NCBI RefSeq assembly: GCF_024166365.1
Contig: NC_064842.1
Location: 15,781,001-15,845,000, forward strand
DNA length: 64,000 nt
Direction of reading: 5' to 3'
From: Elephas maximus indicus
Lineage: Eukaryota > Chordata > Mammalia > Proboscidea > Elephantidae
The notes under the pieces were generated by a model. It worked only from the letters and a program-made list of their open reading frames with translations, was not told where the DNA came from and searched no databases. Shown piece by piece: positions 34,846 through 46,599 of the stretch; the first letter of the stretch is position 1; the number at the start of each line of letters is the position of its first letter. The translations under genes and the position numbers were made by a program.

Positions 34846-35155
34846 TGCTATCCCCTTTTGACTCAGTACTAAAGTCACTCCTGAGGTTTACTCTTCAGCC
34901 AAAGATTACACAGGCCCATAAAACAAACAACACACGTAGCTCGACCATGTACACGAGACTAAATGGGCACGCCAGCTCAAGGGCAAGGGTAAGAAGGCAG
35001 GAAGGAACAGGAAAGCTGGATGAATGGAAATGGAGAACCCAGGGTCAAGAAGGGGAGAGTGCTGACATGTTGTGGTGTTGGCAACAAAAGAATATGTGTA
35101 TTAATTGTTTAGTGAAAAACTAATTTGCTCTGTAAACCTTCATCTATATAGCACA
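34846..35155 (+). mobile_element. Truncated L1, 3'-UTR type C
   Basis: CAAAGATTACACAGGCCCATA, ACATGTTGTGGTGTTGGCA, CTGTAAACCTTCATCTATA: the same order as the reference copy at 40440-41205. Ends in a short (AC)n run rather than poly(A). Confidence 0.7.
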
Positions 35156-35159
35156 CACA

Positions 35160-35880
35160 CACACAAAAAAATCTGTGTGCCACACACTAGGGATTTATTG
35201 TCCTCATGAAGTCACGAGCTATTCAGGTCAATTAAAAATTGTAACCTGGACACAGCAAATATGTCTAGGTGCATAGTTCAGGTAAATAAATATATTGCAA
35301 ACAAATTATAACAAAATTATATTAAGAGGTGAAGAAAAAAATCAAGAGTTTACTTCTGGCCTAGAAAAAATAACATTAGGTCAAAAAGGTGATGAAATAG
35401 ATTTGCTTCAACTCTGTTAGGCCAATAGTTGTGTTAAATTTGTATGCTAAAAATAAAAATGGATTAGCATTTATTAAAAAACTTTACCTTATTTTTCACA
35501 TAAAATCCAAAAGCCTAAAAGAATTGTTCTTTATTTCATTCCTTTCCCAATGAAATCTCTCTGAAATACAACTTTGAAAAATTATCTTACTGAGAAAAAC
35601 AATATTACACATGTTCACTACTGCATTATTTAAATAACTTAAATTATAGTAATCCATTGAATGGATTATACAGCTATTAAAATGACAACTATATGGGCTT
35701 ATACAGCATTTCAGAGAACAGATTTGTAAAAATAAGCAGAATGCAGAATTATATATTCACTATGTAATGTTTTTTTATGTAATGTTACAACATGACCAAG
35801 GACACAAAGGGAAGGTGAAAAGATAAAATTTTAAGAATTTAGATAAATTCAATTCAATCGTAACTTTTAAAAAATATATA
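35160..35880. other. ACBD3 intron 1: unassigned, AT-rich
   Basis: No repeat or gene recognised; ends in a (TA)n run at about 35872-35887. Confidence 0.35.
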
Positions 35881-35889
35881 TATATATTG

Positions 35890-36815
35890 TAAGCGAGAGG
35901 GGTATTCAATAACTAGATAGTAGACAAGAACTATTTCAGGTGATGGGAAAGACAACACACAATACAGGGGAGGTTGGCACAACTGGACTAAACCAAAAGC
36001 TAAGAAGTTTCCTGAATACAACCAAATGCTTCGAAAGCCAGACTGGCAGGGTTGGGGGTCTCCGGACCATGGTTTCAGGGGACATCTAGGTTAGTTGGCA
36101 TAACAAAATGTATTAAGAAAACGTTCTGCATCCCACTTTGGTGAATGGCATCTGGGGTCTTAAACGCTCACAAGCAGCCATCTAAGATGCATCAATTGGT
36201 CTCGACCCACCTGAAGGAAAGGATAAAGAAGAACACCAAAGACACAATGTAAATATGAGCCCAAGAGCAGAAAGGGCCACATAAACCAGAGACTGTATCA
36301 GCCTCAGATCGGAAGAACTAGATGGTGCCTGGCTACAACCTATGGCTGCCCTGACAGGGAACACAACAGAGAGTTCCCAACATAGCAGGAAAACAGTGGG
36401 AGGCAGTCCTCAAATTCTCATAACAAGGCCAGACCTAATGGTCTGACTGAGACTGGAGGGATCCCAGAGGTCATGGCCCCCAGACCCTCTGTTAGCTCAA
36501 GACTGGAACCATTCCCAGAGCCAACTCTTCAGACAGGGACTGAACTAGACTATAAGACAGAAATGGATACTGGTGAGGAGAGAGCTTCCTGGCTCAAGTA
36601 GACACATCAGACTATGTGGGCAGCTCCTGCCTGGAAGTGAGATGAGAAAGCAGAGGGGACAGGAGCTGGTTTAATGGACACAGGGAATTCAGGGTGGAGA
36701 GGAGGAGTGTGCTGTCACATTAAGGGGAAAGCAGCTTGGGTTACATAGCAAAGTATGTAAGTTTTTGTATGAGACTGACTTGAACTGTAAACTTTCACTT
36801 AAAACACAGTTAAGA
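35890..36815 (+). mobile_element. L1 3'-UTR type B, longest copy
   Basis: Runs from near GGCAGGGTTGGGGGTCTCCG to AACTTTCACTTAAAACACAG. Includes CATCTAAGATGCATCAATTG and CATCCCACTTTGGTGAATGG. Extends further 5' than the other type B copies. Confidence 0.75.
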
Positions 36816-36831
36816 TTTTTCTTAGAAAATT

Positions 36832-37245
36832 GTTGTTGTTAGGTATCATTGAGTCAGTTCCGACTCATGGTGACCCCATGTACAACAGAATGAAACGCTG
36901 CCCAGTCCTGTGCTATCCTCACAAACCTTGTTATGCTTGGGCCCATTGCTGCAGCCACTGTGTCAGTCCATTTGGTTGAGGGTCTTTCTCTTTTTTGCTG
37001 ACTCTCTATTTTACCAAGCATGATGTCCTTCTTTAGGCACTGTCCCCTCCTGAAAACATGTCCAAAGTCCATCACCTTCACTTCTAAGAAGCACGTGGCT
37101 GTACTTCCAAGACAGATTTGTTCATTCTTTGGGCAGCTCATTATAGTCAATATTCTTTGCTAACATCGTAATTCAAAGGCATCAATTCTTCTTTAATCTT
37201 CCTTATTCATTGTCCAGTTTTCGCATGTATATGAGGTCAGTGAAA
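36832..37245 (-). mobile_element. RTE LINE 3' fragment, reverse
   Basis: On the minus strand it encodes remnants of the RTE C-terminal region (CPKNEQICLG, FGHVFRRGQCLKKDIMLG, STKWTDTVAAAMG), then the shared tail. Frame broken. Confidence 0.82.
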
Positions 37246-37249
37246 ACAG

Positions 37250-37402
37250 TATGGCCTGGTGGTGGAGTGGTTGAGATCAGCTGCTAACCAAAAGGTCAGC
37301 AGTTCAAATCCACCAGCTGCTGCTTGGAAACCCTTTGGGACAGTTCTACTCTGTCCTATAGGGTTGCTGTAAGTCGGAATCGATTCTATGGCAATGGATC
37401 TT
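37250..37402 (+). mobile_element. AfroSINE (short type), intron 1
   Basis: TGGTGGTGGAGTGGTTGAGA head, GTCGGAATCGATTCTATGGC tail. Confidence 0.88.
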
Positions 37403-37950
37403 ACAAAATTAGCTAGCTAGAATTCTGTATTCTAAGATGTTGTCAGGCTGTTGAAATATGTAATGCAACGGCAGCTACTGTTTGTATTTATACTACTTAC
37501 CAAAAAGCCTTTTAAAGGTTCCCATAACCTTTCTTTACTATGTACTTAATATTGCACATATTAATCAAACCAAAAGTTTTCTTATGCTAATTATGTCAAG
37601 GTGATTATTAGAGAAATATCACCCAGAACTTCCTTCTCACTTTCACCATCCTCAAAAAAGCTCCCCATGCTTATATTATGATGATTTGAAAAACTGCTCC
37701 AACTTCAGATTTTAATCCTTTAATTGAAAGATTATTTAGGAGGTTTTATTCTTTAAAATCAAAATGGCAATAACCTATCTTATCTTACCTTGTGCCTTCT
37801 AAAAGGGAAATATGCTGCTGGTGATTAAAAAAAAAAAGGTGTGCTGAGCCTGAGAAATAGTTGGGGCAAGGTACACAGATGAAAGAAAACTTCCTTTGAG
37901 TTTGTTCAGTTAGTATTTCAGGGGTTTTGCTTGCCTTTTTTTTTTAAGGT
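37403..37950. other. ACBD3 intron 1: unassigned
   Basis: Nothing recognised beyond A/T runs. Confidence 0.35.
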
Positions 37951-38142
37951 ATATGCTGGAGGGGAGATGTGAAGGCCAAATGGGATAGAAGCTGGCTGAA
38001 TGGACATGGAAATACAGGATGGAGAGAAGGAGTGTGCTGTCTCATTAGGCAGAGAGCAACTAGAAGTATATGAGAGACTGACTTGATTTGCAAACTTTCA
38101 CTTAAAGCACAATAAAAATTAAATAAATAAATAAATAAAAAA
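37950..38142 (+). mobile_element. Truncated L1, 3'-UTR type B, with AAAT microsatellite tail
   Basis: TCATTAGGCAGAGAGCAACT to CACTTAAAGCACAATAAAAAT, then (AAAT)n: the poly(A) tail has turned into a tandem repeat. Confidence 0.78.
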
Positions 38143-38189
38143 GCATATGAATTCTATGAAAGCAGGTGGTTTGACCTAAATGTTTGTTA

Positions 38190-38322
38190 GTCTTTTAGGT
38201 GCCGTCGAGTGGGTTCTGACTCATAGTGGCCCTATGTATAACAGAACGAAACACTGCCGGGTCTTGCACCATCCTCACAAGCATTGCTATATATGAACCC
38301 ATTGTTGCAGCCACTGACCTAA
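38190..38322 (-). mobile_element. RTE LINE 3' tail fragment, reverse
   Basis: GTGCCGTCGAGTGGGTTCTG then ACACTGCCGGGTCTTGCACC and TTGTTGCAGCCACTGA. Confidence 0.75.
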
Positions 38323-39055
38323 ACAAATGTCAGTAAAGATTTAAATCCCATGGAAACGTTATTCATTGAAAGAACATTTTTCCAATTAATCATATAGCAA
38401 TGTCTAAACATCCTTTTTTTTTTTGCTGTAGGGAGATGATTCTAAGCTAATAGTTATGACTAGAGGATGTGAAAAAAAGTTTTATCTATGACCACTATTA
38501 AGTTATTTGTAAAACACTGCCATTATTTTTTAACTATGGGGGAAGGGTCAATTTCCTACCAAGTGACAAATGTGCTTTATTTCAAACATTTGATAGTGCA
38601 AACTAGGGAGACTATGGGAGACGATGAGTAAACAACTATAAGGAAACTGTACCTATGGTTCAGCAAGGTGTTAGTCTAGGCTGGAGCATTGAAAAGGGGG
38701 CTCATCAGTAGACAGGGTGAGTTTTAGGGGTTTTAGATGTAAATGTCTGCCCTTTTTACACCTGACAGAGTTAAAAGAATAAATTGTCAACCCATAAAGG
38801 ATTTTTTAAAAAGAGGACTATCCTTTTAAATTTAAGTCCTGGTCAAGTAGTCAAATCACCCCAAAAAATCTAACTAAAGAAGAAACTGACTTTATGGGTC
38901 AATTTCTATGAGAATCAGCAAAACAGCACATCCACTTTTGTGAACTGTACTGTACTGGCATTTTTCATAGAATCGTTTATACACTTACTAGGGTTTTTAG
39001 AATTGCCCAATAATCCTTCCTTTATTGAATCTTCAAATTAACCATCACTGTTCTA
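38323..39055. other. ACBD3 intron 1: unassigned
   Basis: Nothing recognised. Confidence 0.35.
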
Positions 39056-39057
39056 GT

Positions 39058-39228
39058 TGTAAAGCCCTGATGGTGCAGTGGCTAATAAGCTTGGCTGCTG
39101 ATCAAAAGGTCAGCAGTTCAAATCCACCAGCCACTCTTTGGAAACTCTATGGGGCCAGTTCTACTCTGTCCTATATAGGGCTGCTATGGAGTCAGAATGG
39201 ACTTAACGGCAACGGGTTTGGTTTCACG
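39058..39228 (+). mobile_element. AfroSINE (short type), intron 1
   Basis: GCCCTGATGGTGCAGTGGCT head, GGAGTCAGAATGGACTTAAC tail, ending GGTTTGGTTTC. Confidence 0.88.
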
Positions 39229-40121
39229 TTTTGGTTCTAGTTGTAAATCAAATTTGTCTTAAAAAAAATCCAGGAAAAGGAAACATACAGAAATGCTTGC
39301 AATAATTATTATTTCTGGAAGACTGAATTATGGATTCATTTTATTTTCTTATTATTTTTTTAAATTTTCCCCAGTAAGCATCGTACTTTTACATCAAACA
39401 CACACACACCTTTTTTTAAACATACATTTTAAAGAAGTCAAGGCAACTTATCCTTCAGCCTTTGAAGTGAGGTTAACAGATCAATTATTCTCCCATGAGG
39501 AAAATACAAAACCCAGGAGGAAATGCTACTCCCAACCACCTTCACTACAGCACAACCAGCATCATGTTGACTTTCTAGGCTTTAGAGAAAACACTGAATG
39601 AAAAGCCTTCAGTCCACATCCTGGGCAGAAAACTAGGATTCCAAACCACAGCTACATTGCTCTTACTCTCCAGGTGGCTCTGGTTCACACATCACAAGGT
39701 TTCTGTTGGTTTTTTCTTTTTTTAAGTTAAATGAGAATAACTTCCTTCTAAATTATTTCTGGTTCCACTAGCATTAAACATAGTTAGCAAGAAAAAAAGT
39801 AATAATTACCATTAATTGCATAAACTGAAAAGGCCATGCTGAAACTGAAAATTCTCTAAGCCATATTCCTAGAGGAAAGTTCTATTTCAGTCCTGGCAGA
39901 AAGTAACACAGGCACCATCCTAGGCTCCCACACTCATGGAGTCAATTATTACAAGGTTATTTGATTTAATCAATTTTGGAATTCTACTTTCTCAGCAACA
40001 ACAAAAAACATACACTTGGCAAGAGGCTACACAGCTATTTTTCAGATTCAAGTGTGAAAATACATTCTTACTACTGTCAATGAAAAATATAAAATGACTA
40101 CTTGTAGTACCTAGGGAAACA
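39229..40121. other. ACBD3 intron 1: unassigned
   Basis: Nothing recognised, apart from a (CA)n run near 39400. Confidence 0.35.
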
Positions 40122-40300
40122 TGACTACAAAGTTAAGCCCCCATTGCCCTCAAGTGGATTCAGTCTCATAGCGACCCTACAGGACAGAACTGTCCCCACA
40201 GGGTTTCCAAGGAGCAGCTGGTGGATTTGAACGGCCTACTTTTTGGTTACCGGCCAAGCTCTTAACCTCTACACCACCAGGGCTCTGACTACAAAAGTTG
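40122..40300 (-). mobile_element. AfroSINE with clear target duplication
   Basis: SINE body 40136-40286 (CCCCATTGCCCTCAAGTGG to CACCACCAGGGCTC). TGACTACAAARGTT occurs on both sides (about 40122-40134 and 40287-40300), one extra A in the right copy. Confidence 0.88.
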
Positions 40301-40439
40301 CCATTCTCAATTCAACTGTTCTTAAAGATATCACCAGTTGGCATCTGTCCTGCAACAATTACAAGAAAGTTCATTTTCTACAAAACTGAACACCAAAAAT
40401 AAAAGCGAGGTTAAAAATCAAGTGAGATCACAGACTCCC

Positions 40440-41205
40440 TGAGGGGCCAAATTACTGGTCTGAGGGCTGTGGGCACCATGGTCTTGAGGAATATCTACCT
40501 CAATTGGCATAACACAGTTTATAAAGAAAATGTTCTATATTCTACTTTGGTGAGTAGCATCTGGGGTCTTAAAAGCCTGTGAGCAGCCATCTAAGATACT
40601 CTACTGACCTCACCCTTCGGGAGCAAGGGAGAAGAAAACTAAAGACAGAAGGGAAAGATTAGCCCAAAGGACTAAAAGACCACATCTACCACAGCCTCCA
40701 TCAGACTGAGACCAGTACAACTAGATGGTACCCGGCTGCCACCACTGTCTGCTTTGACAGGGATCACAACAGAGGGTCCTGGAGAGAGCTGGAGAAAAAA
40801 TTAGAACAAAATTCTAACTCACAAAAAAAGACCAGATTTACTGGCCTGACAGAGACTGCAGAAACCCCAAGACTATGGCCCCAGGCCACCCTTTTAGCTC
40901 AGTAATGAAGTCACTCCCGAGGTTCACCATTCATCCAAAGATTAGACAGGCCCAAAAAACACAACAAGACTAAAGGGGCATACCAGCCCAGGGGAAAGGA
41001 CTAGAAGGCAGAAGAGCGGAGGATAGCTGGTAATAGGGAAACCAAGGTTGAGAAGGAAGAGTGTTGACATGTCATGGGGTTGTTAATCAATGTCATAAAA
41101 CAATATGTGTACTAACTGTTTAATGAGGAACTAGTTTGTTCTGTAAACCTTCATCTGAAGTACGATGAAAAAATAAAAACTAACCTCAAATGTCTGTAAG
41201 TAAAA
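40440..41205 (+). mobile_element. L1 3'-UTR type C, best reference copy
   Basis: CTCAATTGGCATAACACAG, GCATCTGGGGTCTTAAAAGCC, TAGATGGTACCCGGCTGCC, GATTAGACAGGCCCAAAAAAC, CTGTAAACCTTCATCTGAAG, then A-rich end. Shares its 5' half with type B and its TCTTAAAAGC..GCCATCTAAG..CCGGCT order with the L1 UTR at 47.5 kb. It defines the family for the reverse copies at 7706, 48710 and 63826. Confidence 0.72.
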
Positions 41206-41860
41206 AATTAAAAAAAATTAAGTGAGATTAAAGGAGATTGACTAAAGCAGGGGGCCGTAAACTGGGCCAACTCCGCCCATAGCCTGTTTTCATAAGTCTG
41301 TGAGCTAAGAACGGTTCTAAAGCATTATAAAACAAAACAAAACAAAGCAATAAATTAACAATATTCCTAGAACATTTGCCATCTAGCCCTTTACAGAAAA
41401 AGCTTCTTGACCCCTGGACTAGAGGAAAAAGTACACTCAAAAAGTCAAATAATTTCCAAAAAATTTTACAGACGCAAATATAACTAAAAAGACAGAAAAT
41501 ATACATCTAAACATCCAGCTAAACATGGTGCACTGAACATAACACAACACCTCTGATCTCTCATGAAATCTCACTAAGAGGAATAAGGAAACCAATTTAG
41601 AGAAACCTGGAAAGGTTCAGTAATTCAAGGCACCAGATTCTTCTAAAAACTGGAGTCTGAATAAAAACAAAACTTCGGTTTAAAGTCTATATAAGAAGCA
41701 GGCAGCCACCCTCCCTCCCACTGTATCTAGCAATCCCAAGCAGGCAGATGGCTACCTTGCCCCTAGTTTAGCAGAGGGCTGGATGTCCACTAGAGAAAAT
41801 GTATCAGAGAAGCTCCCGTTGTGAGGATACCAGACAAAGCAAAGATTGAATTTTAATAGA
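41206..41860. other. ACBD3 intron 1: unassigned
   Basis: Nothing recognised. Confidence 0.35.
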
Positions 41861-42222
41861 CAGATTGGAAGACAAGAATTGAGCATATTTCCTTAAAAAA
41901 AAAAAAAAAAAGACAAAGCTGGAAAATAAGGGAGAAAAGAGAATTAGAAATTCAATCCAGAAACTCCAATGTCTGTACAGTAACAATACCAGAGTGAAAG
42001 CAGAGAAAAAGGAGAGGAAATTACCAAAGAAATAATACAAGAAAACTTTCCATAAATGAAGGGCACAAGTTTCCAGACTGAAAGGATTACCAAATGCTCA
42101 GCACAATCATTAAAAAAAAAAAAAAGGCGAAAAGGCAATAATTGAAGAAATCCCTGAACAATTGAGATAAAACCTAAAAATTTTCAGAAAGAAAACCAGG
42201 TCACACTCATATTCACATCAAG

Positions 42223-42390
42223 GATCAGAATAACGAGGGTAGAGGGAAGGAGTGTGCTGTCTCATTACAGGGAGAGCAACTAGGAGTATATATAGCAAGG
42301 TGTATATAAATTTTTATATGAGACTGACTTGTAAACCTTCACTTAAAGCACAATAAAAATTTAACAACAACAAAAAAATCAGAATAACAA
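42223..42390 (+). mobile_element. Very short truncated L1 3' end (type B) with target duplication
   Basis: GGGAAGGAGTGTGCTGTCTC to CACTTAAAGCACAATAAAAAT, only about 145 bp. ATCAGAATAAC lies on both sides (about 42225 and 42377), showing retrotransposition in place. Confidence 0.85.
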
Positions 42391-42584
42391 CAGACTTCAT
42401 AAAAGAAATACTGAAAGCTAGAAAACAATGGAATAACACCTTCAAAATTCTGGGCCAAAATTATTTCCAATCTAGACATTTATAGCTAATCAAATAAAGT
42501 ATAATGGTAAAACAAAGACATTTTTGGAAATGCAACATCTCAAAATTTTTACTTTCCCTGTATTCTCAAGAAGTTATCAGAGAA

Positions 42585-42782
42585 TGTTGTTAGGTGTCAT
42601 CAAGTCAATTCTGACTCACGGCAACCCCATGTGACAGGGTAGAACTGTCCCATAAGGTTTTCTTGGCTGTAATCTTTACAGAAGCAGATCGCCAGGTCAT
42701 TCTACAACAGAGCTGCTGGGTGGGTTCAAACCACCAACCTTTCGGTTAGCAGTTGAGCGCCTGAATGTTTGTACCACTAGGG
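42585..42782 (-). mobile_element. AfroSINE (long type), intron 1
   Basis: GTTGTTAGGTGTCATCAAG tail, GCTGTAATCTTTACAGAAGC module, GTACCACTAGGG head. Confidence 0.88.
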
Positions 42783-43451
42783 TACAACTAGTATATGCAC
42801 TTCCAAATAAGGTAATAAACAATAAAAAAAAACAAGGGAAGGAAAAGAGAACACAGAGGAGAGAGGAAAAGATAATTTCCAGGGATGACAACAACTGGGC
42901 AACAGACCTTGAAGGCAGAAAGTTAAGGCTGGAACAAGAGTTTAGGGGCATCTAGGAGAGATGTCTTTATATATAAAAAAAAAAAAAGGTTATTTGAAGA
43001 CAAAGAAAACAAATAATATTCATCTCTAACTAGTCCGCCCAAGAAACAAAATGTAACCAAAATGCACAATCTGTCTCAGCAATGAAGAATACCCACAAAC
43101 AAAAAGTCAACACTGATTTACCCATAAAATGTGGTATCATAAAAGTAGGAGTTTGGGAAGAGGGAAAAATGAAAAGACAGACACACATAAATTAGAAATA
43201 TATATATATATATTTAAATCCAAGCAGCAGCAGGAAGATGGAGGTAAATATCAGGGGGGAAAAAAACAGAATAATTGAAAATGGTTTTAGAGATGAGGAA
43301 GAATAGAGACAGGGGATGGCTATTTTTCGCTATGAATTTTGAAGTACAACCTGACCTTTTCAATTGCTTAGGCTTCCACTTTGATAAAAACGTAAAAAGA
43401 ATAAACCCACATGCTCAATTTCAGTAGTTTAAAAGATACTACGACATATAT

Positions 43452-43629
43452 GGGAACCCTGGTGGTGTAGTGGTTAAGAGCTACGGCTGCTAATCAAAAG
43501 GTCAGCAGTTTAAATTCACCAGGTGCTCCTTGGAAACCCTATAGGGCAGTTCTACTCTGTCCTATAGAGTTGCCATGAGTCGGAATTGACTTGACAGCAA
43601 CAGATTTGGGTTTTTGTTTTTTTTAATGG
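43452..43629 (+). mobile_element. AfroSINE (short type), first of a tandem pair
   Basis: GGGAACCCTGGTGGTGTAGT head to GTCGGAATTGACTTGACAGC tail. Well preserved. Confidence 0.92.
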
Positions 43630-43828
43630 TATGTGGTAGGTGGAAACCCTGGTGGCGTAGTGGTTAAGTGCTATGGCTGCTAACCCAGAGGTCAGCAGTT
43701 CAAATCTGCCAGGTGCTCCTTAGAAACTCTATGGAGCAGTTCTCCTCTGTCCTATAGGGTCACTATGAGTCGGAATTGACTCGATGGCAGTGGGTTTTGT
43801 TTTTTTTTGGTTATGTGGTAGGTGGAAA
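43630..43828 (+). mobile_element. AfroSINE (short type), second of pair, with 14-17-bp target duplication
   Basis: SINE core about 43642-43809. TATGTGGTAGGTGGAAA is identical at 43630-43646 and 43812-43828; it overlaps the GGAAACCC head, so the true length is 14-17 bp. A young insertion. Confidence 0.94.
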
Positions 43829-44275
43829 AATAGACCCTCAAAGAAATCCACGCCTTAATTCCCGGTACCTATGAACATGTTTGGTTGCATGGAAAAAAGG
43901 AAATTAAGGTTACAGGTGGAATTAAGGTTGCAGCTGACCTTAAAATGGGGAGGTTATTCTGGACTACACAGGTGGGCCCAATATAATTACAAAGATCTTT
44001 ACAAATGGAAGAGGAGGCAGAAGAGCCAGAGAGAGATTTGAAGATGTTATGCTGCTGGCTTTGAGGATGGAGGAAGGGGCCTCTAGAAGCTGGAAAAGGC
44101 AAGGAAACAGATTCTCCTCAGAGCCTCCAGAAGGAACGCAGTCCTGATGACACCTTGATTTTAGCCCACTGAGATTCGTGTTAAACTTCTGATCTCCTGA
44201 ACTGTAAAATAATTAATACATGTAATCCATTACGTTCTGGTAGTTTGTTACACCATCAATAGAAAACTAATACAA
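43815..44275 (+). mobile_element. Old MLT1/MaLR-like LTR
   Basis: CCCGGTACCTATGAACATGT, CTAGAAGCTGGAAAAGGCAAG, GCCTCCAGAAGGAACGCAG, CACCTTGATTTTAGCCCAC and GTTACACCATCAATAGAAAAC in order. No internal genes. Confidence 0.62.
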
Positions 44276-44350
44276 CACATAAAACACGTTTTCCCAAGCA
44301 ATTAAAAATAGATATGATAGTTGAAATGGCAAATGAATTTTTTATACATT

Positions 44351-44600
44351 TTATTGTTGTTAGCTGCTGTCAAGTTGGCACTCAACTCATGATGGCCCCA
44401 TCCACAACAAAATCAAACACTGCCTGGCCCTGCGGCATTCCCATGATCTAACGCAGATTCGACTGTTGTGATCCATAGGGTTTTCGATGGCTGATTTTCA
44501 GAAGTAGATGAGCGGTGACTGTGTGTGAGGTGCGCTAGCTGGAAATCGAATCTGAGTCTCCCAAAGGTAAGGCCTACCTCTAAATCACCACTGCTCCCAA
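44351..44600 (-). mobile_element. tRNA-Gly-headed SINE with RTE-type tail, copy 1
   Basis: Tail at left (GTTAGCTGCTGTCAAGTTGG). Head at 44531-44595 on the minus strand resembles tRNA-Gly-GCC: GTGATTTAGAGGTAGG, B-box-like AGATTCGATTTCC. Body differs from AfroSINE. A short SINE tail piece follows at about 44605-44665. Confidence 0.65.
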
Positions 44601-44665
44601 CAGCTGTTACCTGAGGCTTGCCTGTTGCCCTTGAGTAGATTCCAACTCACAGTAACCTTACATTC

Positions 44666-46000
44666 ACTCAAAGCCAAGAGGTATATGCTAATTACATATG
44701 TTACCGATGAATAACTTACAACTGTATGGTATTTTAAAACATTAATTAAGCCATTTATAAAAGTTCTTATATAAACCTGTATTTAAGTAAGACTACAGGA
44801 AAATGAGCCATTTCAGGATTTCCATATGATTGCCTCTCTGCTGTTAGTAATGTAACAAGTGTAATCAACAGCAATGCTAGTGGAAACATATTAGCTATTT
44901 CATAAAGAAACAGTCCAAGATTTAAGTCTCTCCAAACCCAACTACAGCTTCCTTTTACCTTCATGTATCATGCCATCAAACATTACCGCCACCCCGCCAC
45001 ACACACCCTAGATCCGGCTACTGAAAAGGCTAGAAACAATGACCAATTCAGCAGCAATGAGCACCGACCCCCCAGTACCCAGACTATGGCTCTTCGAATG
45101 CCATTTCCTGCTAAAACAAACCATGGCTCCTTGGAAAAATGACCGATTCCCGGTCTGAGGTAGGAAATGTGCAAGATAAACCTGCAACATCTTATACCAG
45201 ATAGCAAGGAAGCTCGGAGACTGATAAGTCACGTCAAAGGACCTCAGGATCCAACTTAAAGAGGCTCCCATTCACCAATGATTTTACAATCTGGGCATCA
45301 ATAATAACAGCAAGAATCAAAACAAAAAATCATCAAATATGTTTAAAGCATGAATTCAGAATGATATTTAAAAAATAAAACACAAATGTGTCACCTTTTG
45401 AGGCTGCTGGGGAAACAACTCATTGTTTTGAAAACTAGTAAAAAGAGAAAGAAGCATTTATCTTTCCTTTCCTATCTGAGCTGCACTTCAGAGAAACCAA
45501 ATGGTAGATGAGGAAAAGCATTCTGGCGAAGAAAAGACAATTAGAGTATCACCATTTTTCAATTCCTAATGAATTAACAGATTCAGACATTAATCATCAA
45601 TGGCTCCTAACGTCACTAAAAGAGAAACAACCCAAAGTTATCTGCCTCATGGATGGAAGAATACAGCATGAAGAAGTCTTGCAAAAAAAAAAAAAAGAAC
45701 CTGAACCTGATCATGTCTTTAGATCCAACTACAGAAATACAGATTATCAGAGCAGTATGTTAAACCACAGGGATGCAATCAGCAAAATCTAACAAAAAAC
45801 AACCCAACTGCCAACGCAAAAAAAAAAAAGAGAGAAGCATATCAATTGCAATCTGTAGATCTTATTTGGATCCTTATTTAAACGAGCTATTTAAAAAAAT
45901 ATATATGACACAAACCCGGAAATGTCAAGCTACCCACTGGGAGACTGTCTTCAGAAATCACATAGCCATTAAGAATTTAATAACCAAATACAGGTATGCG
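44666..46000. other. ACBD3 intron 1: unassigned
   Basis: No confident repeat or gene. Confidence 0.35.
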
Positions 46001-46520
46001 TAGCTTAGTGTCCACAACACATTCTGTGAAACAGGACGCTACGTGATTTGGATGTTGCACGAACACCATCCTATATACGGGAAAGAGGAGCTCAGGGGGG
46101 ACACTGGTCGGGCTGCCTGCGGGCCCAGGGACTTCGTAAACTTCGGCTCCACTGCTGGCCCCTGCGGTCGCACCTGGTCTCCCAGAGCTGCGCACACATG
46201 CACTCAATGTCCAGCCGGCAGGCTCCTGGCCCCTAGCATCACCAGCTCCCTCCCTTCCTCTGTGCTTGCCTCCCCTATCTTCCCTAACAGGCTTTAAACT
46301 CTTCCAGCCCCGTCCACCAGGGCACATGTGCAGGGCACCTGGCCAGGTGGGGCAGCGGCCTCAAGGGGCATTTCCCTTGGCAGCTCAGATGGCGTATGCA
46401 TGTCCCCCACCTGTGGCAAGCGCAGTGGGACAGGCAGCCTCGGACAGGCGTCAGGATCCCCTCCCCCTGCCGCCCCAGAGCTGGGGCAGACAAGACACAG
46501 ATCCATCTCCTGATTCCAAT
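46000..46520. other. GC-rich intronic block, unassigned
   Basis: G+C and CpG clearly above surroundings, especially about 46090-46480. Overlapping open frames on both strands (up to 116 codons) follow from the low stop content of GC-rich DNA and have no recognised domain. It could be a diverged repeat, an enhancer-like CpG patch or a decayed processed insert. Confidence 0.4.
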
Positions 46521-46599
46521 ATAGCAAAGTAAGTCTCCTATGCACTGTTCTCCAATTGGGATACCCTTATGGGACCAAACAAGCATAGGCAGTCAGACA

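Larger units (their letters stand above)
41861..43270 (+). mobile_element. Old L1/HAL1-like sequence with nested insertions
   Basis: Purine-rich (AAGGGCACAAGTTTCCAGAC; AACACCTTCAAAATTCTGGG; GAAATGCAACATCTC) in the style of old L1/HAL1 internal regions. Interrupted by an L1 3' end (42235-42378) and a SINE (42585-42782). Boundaries uncertain. Confidence 0.4.

Noticed and set aside
45977..46586. Overlapping frames of 80-116 codons in the GC-rich intronic block
   Set aside because: Frames open on both strands at once, as expected by composition; no motif recognised.
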